A stretch of DNA of 64,000 nt from Branchipolynoe longqiensis (lineage: Eukaryota > Annelida > Polychaeta > Phyllodocida > Polynoidae): contig CM059192.1 of assembly GCA_030323885.1 (NCBI GenBank), forward strand, positions 751,001-815,000. Reading direction: 5' to 3'. Under the pieces are notes generated by a model, which worked only from the letters and a program-made list of their open reading frames with translations, was not told the origin of the DNA and searched no databases. Each line of letters opens with the position of its first letter. Positions within the stretch are counted from its first letter, which is position 1. Positions 63,360 to 64,000 of this stretch are shown one piece after another. A program made the position numbers and the translations under genes.

Positions 63360-64000
63360 GTAATGCTAGGTACACACCTACCGTTTACGACTCGTGCACT
63401 AAAACTTTGCGCCCGACGCGACCCGATCGCGATTAAAACCGAAGATAAGGGATCCGCACATATACCAACTGGATGCGCACATATAACGTCCGATTCGCAG
63501 TTAGAAAACATTAATATCGCCGGCGGCGGAATTTCCTTGCGCCTGCTACGTACTTGTTTAGTTTACATTCGTCGATTAGAAAACATTAATATCGCCGCCG
63601 TTGAATAGATTTGGGTCTAATATGTAGCCGACGAACCGGCGGAATTTCCTTGCGCCTACTACGTATTTGTTTAGTTTACATTCATCGATTAGAAAATATT
63701 AATATGTAGCCGCCGATTAGAATATTTTGGTTAAGACACTGTCACGTGTCCTTTTTCCGGCCCGGCGATTCGTTGATCGTTAAAACTCAGACGCGAACGG
63801 TCGGCGGCTAGCACGCATATACCGTTTAAGATACGACCGACCGCACGCACCTCCAGATTTGCAATCGTCCCGATTCTTTTTTCGAATTGCTTGCGATTTC
63901 AGTTTTAAGGCCTAAAACTGAGTTGTAATCGCAAATCTCGGACGTCTGGTGTGCTATGGTCCCGCACCCACCTACCGACTAACGAGGTCGTATGCGCGAA
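63360..64000. repeat. CpG-rich unknown repeat running off the window
   Basis: CG-dense sequence with internal near-tandem copies of about 100 bp: gcggaatttccttgcgcct, ttgtttagtttacattcgtc and gattagaaaacattaatatc appear two or three times between 63480 and 63720. A near-perfect palindrome, tcagttttaaggcctaaaac, lies at about 63899. No gene is seen. It may be a DNA transposon end, as its CpG-rich style resembles 47146-47667. Confidence 0.5.

Noticed and set aside
62721..63608. 295-residue open frame of LSPVLSPFLSP repeats and its antisense GERTGER frames
   Set aside because: It follows the pyrimidine minisatellite, with no domain, splice signal or start support.

Overview
The window is animal nuclear DNA, most likely from a mollusc. 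The evidence is a many-exon gene with GT-AG introns, several tRNA-derived SINE families, non-LTR retrotransposons of a type common in molluscs, and dense minisatellites. One SINE (8692-9003) carries a tail I recognise from many bivalve and gastropod genomes. The species cannot be fixed from sequence alone.

One host gene fills positions 771-51114 on the + strand. It is a PTPN13-like (PTP-BL / PTP-BAS / FAP-1 family) tyrosine phosphatase. I assembled 29 coding exons by hand, 5,000 coding bases and 1,666 codons, with reading phase kept across every junction. They encode an acidic linker, five PDZ domains (exon pairs or triplets at 5054-6136, 8341-10698, 17336-17955, 20196-23353 and 34700-37022) and most of a protein tyrosine phosphatase domain (45553-51114) with intact WPD and [10 protein letters not shown] motifs. 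The N-terminal KIND and FERM part must lie before the window. The last phosphatase exon, with the Q-loop, must lie after it.

The introns are very rich in tandem repeats, more than a dozen arrays with units of about 12-91 bp. Many start or stop at a splice site and have copied it. One array carries seven 5' splice sites with exon sequence (9119-9990). Two are built of tandem 3' splice site copies (23400-24885 and 33300-34699). One repeats the end of an exon with its donor (46005-46420). The intron between the two PDZ5 exons is almost wholly two minisatellites.

Mobile DNA is layered in the introns: three SINE families, a TIR family of about 350 bp (here M1), pogo-type MITEs (here M2), foldback elements and LINE remnants. 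The most striking is a miniature LTR element of about 502 bp, present twice (3911-4413 and 20526-21027) with a truncated third LTR (39382-39509). It has 182-bp TG...CA LTRs, 4-bp target duplications, a TGG primer-site-like start and a purine tract. A tRNA-like gene sits inside each LTR.

After the last visible exon, 51184-57282 is a 6-kb satellite of about 31-bp units that derives from the tRNA-like head of SINE family S1. It is broken by a minus-strand LINE with a poly(A) tail (57283-58811), an assembly gap (58812-59309), a decayed plus-strand I-clade-like LINE with an RNase H domain (59310-62760), a pyrimidine repeat and a CpG-rich unknown repeat up to the window end.
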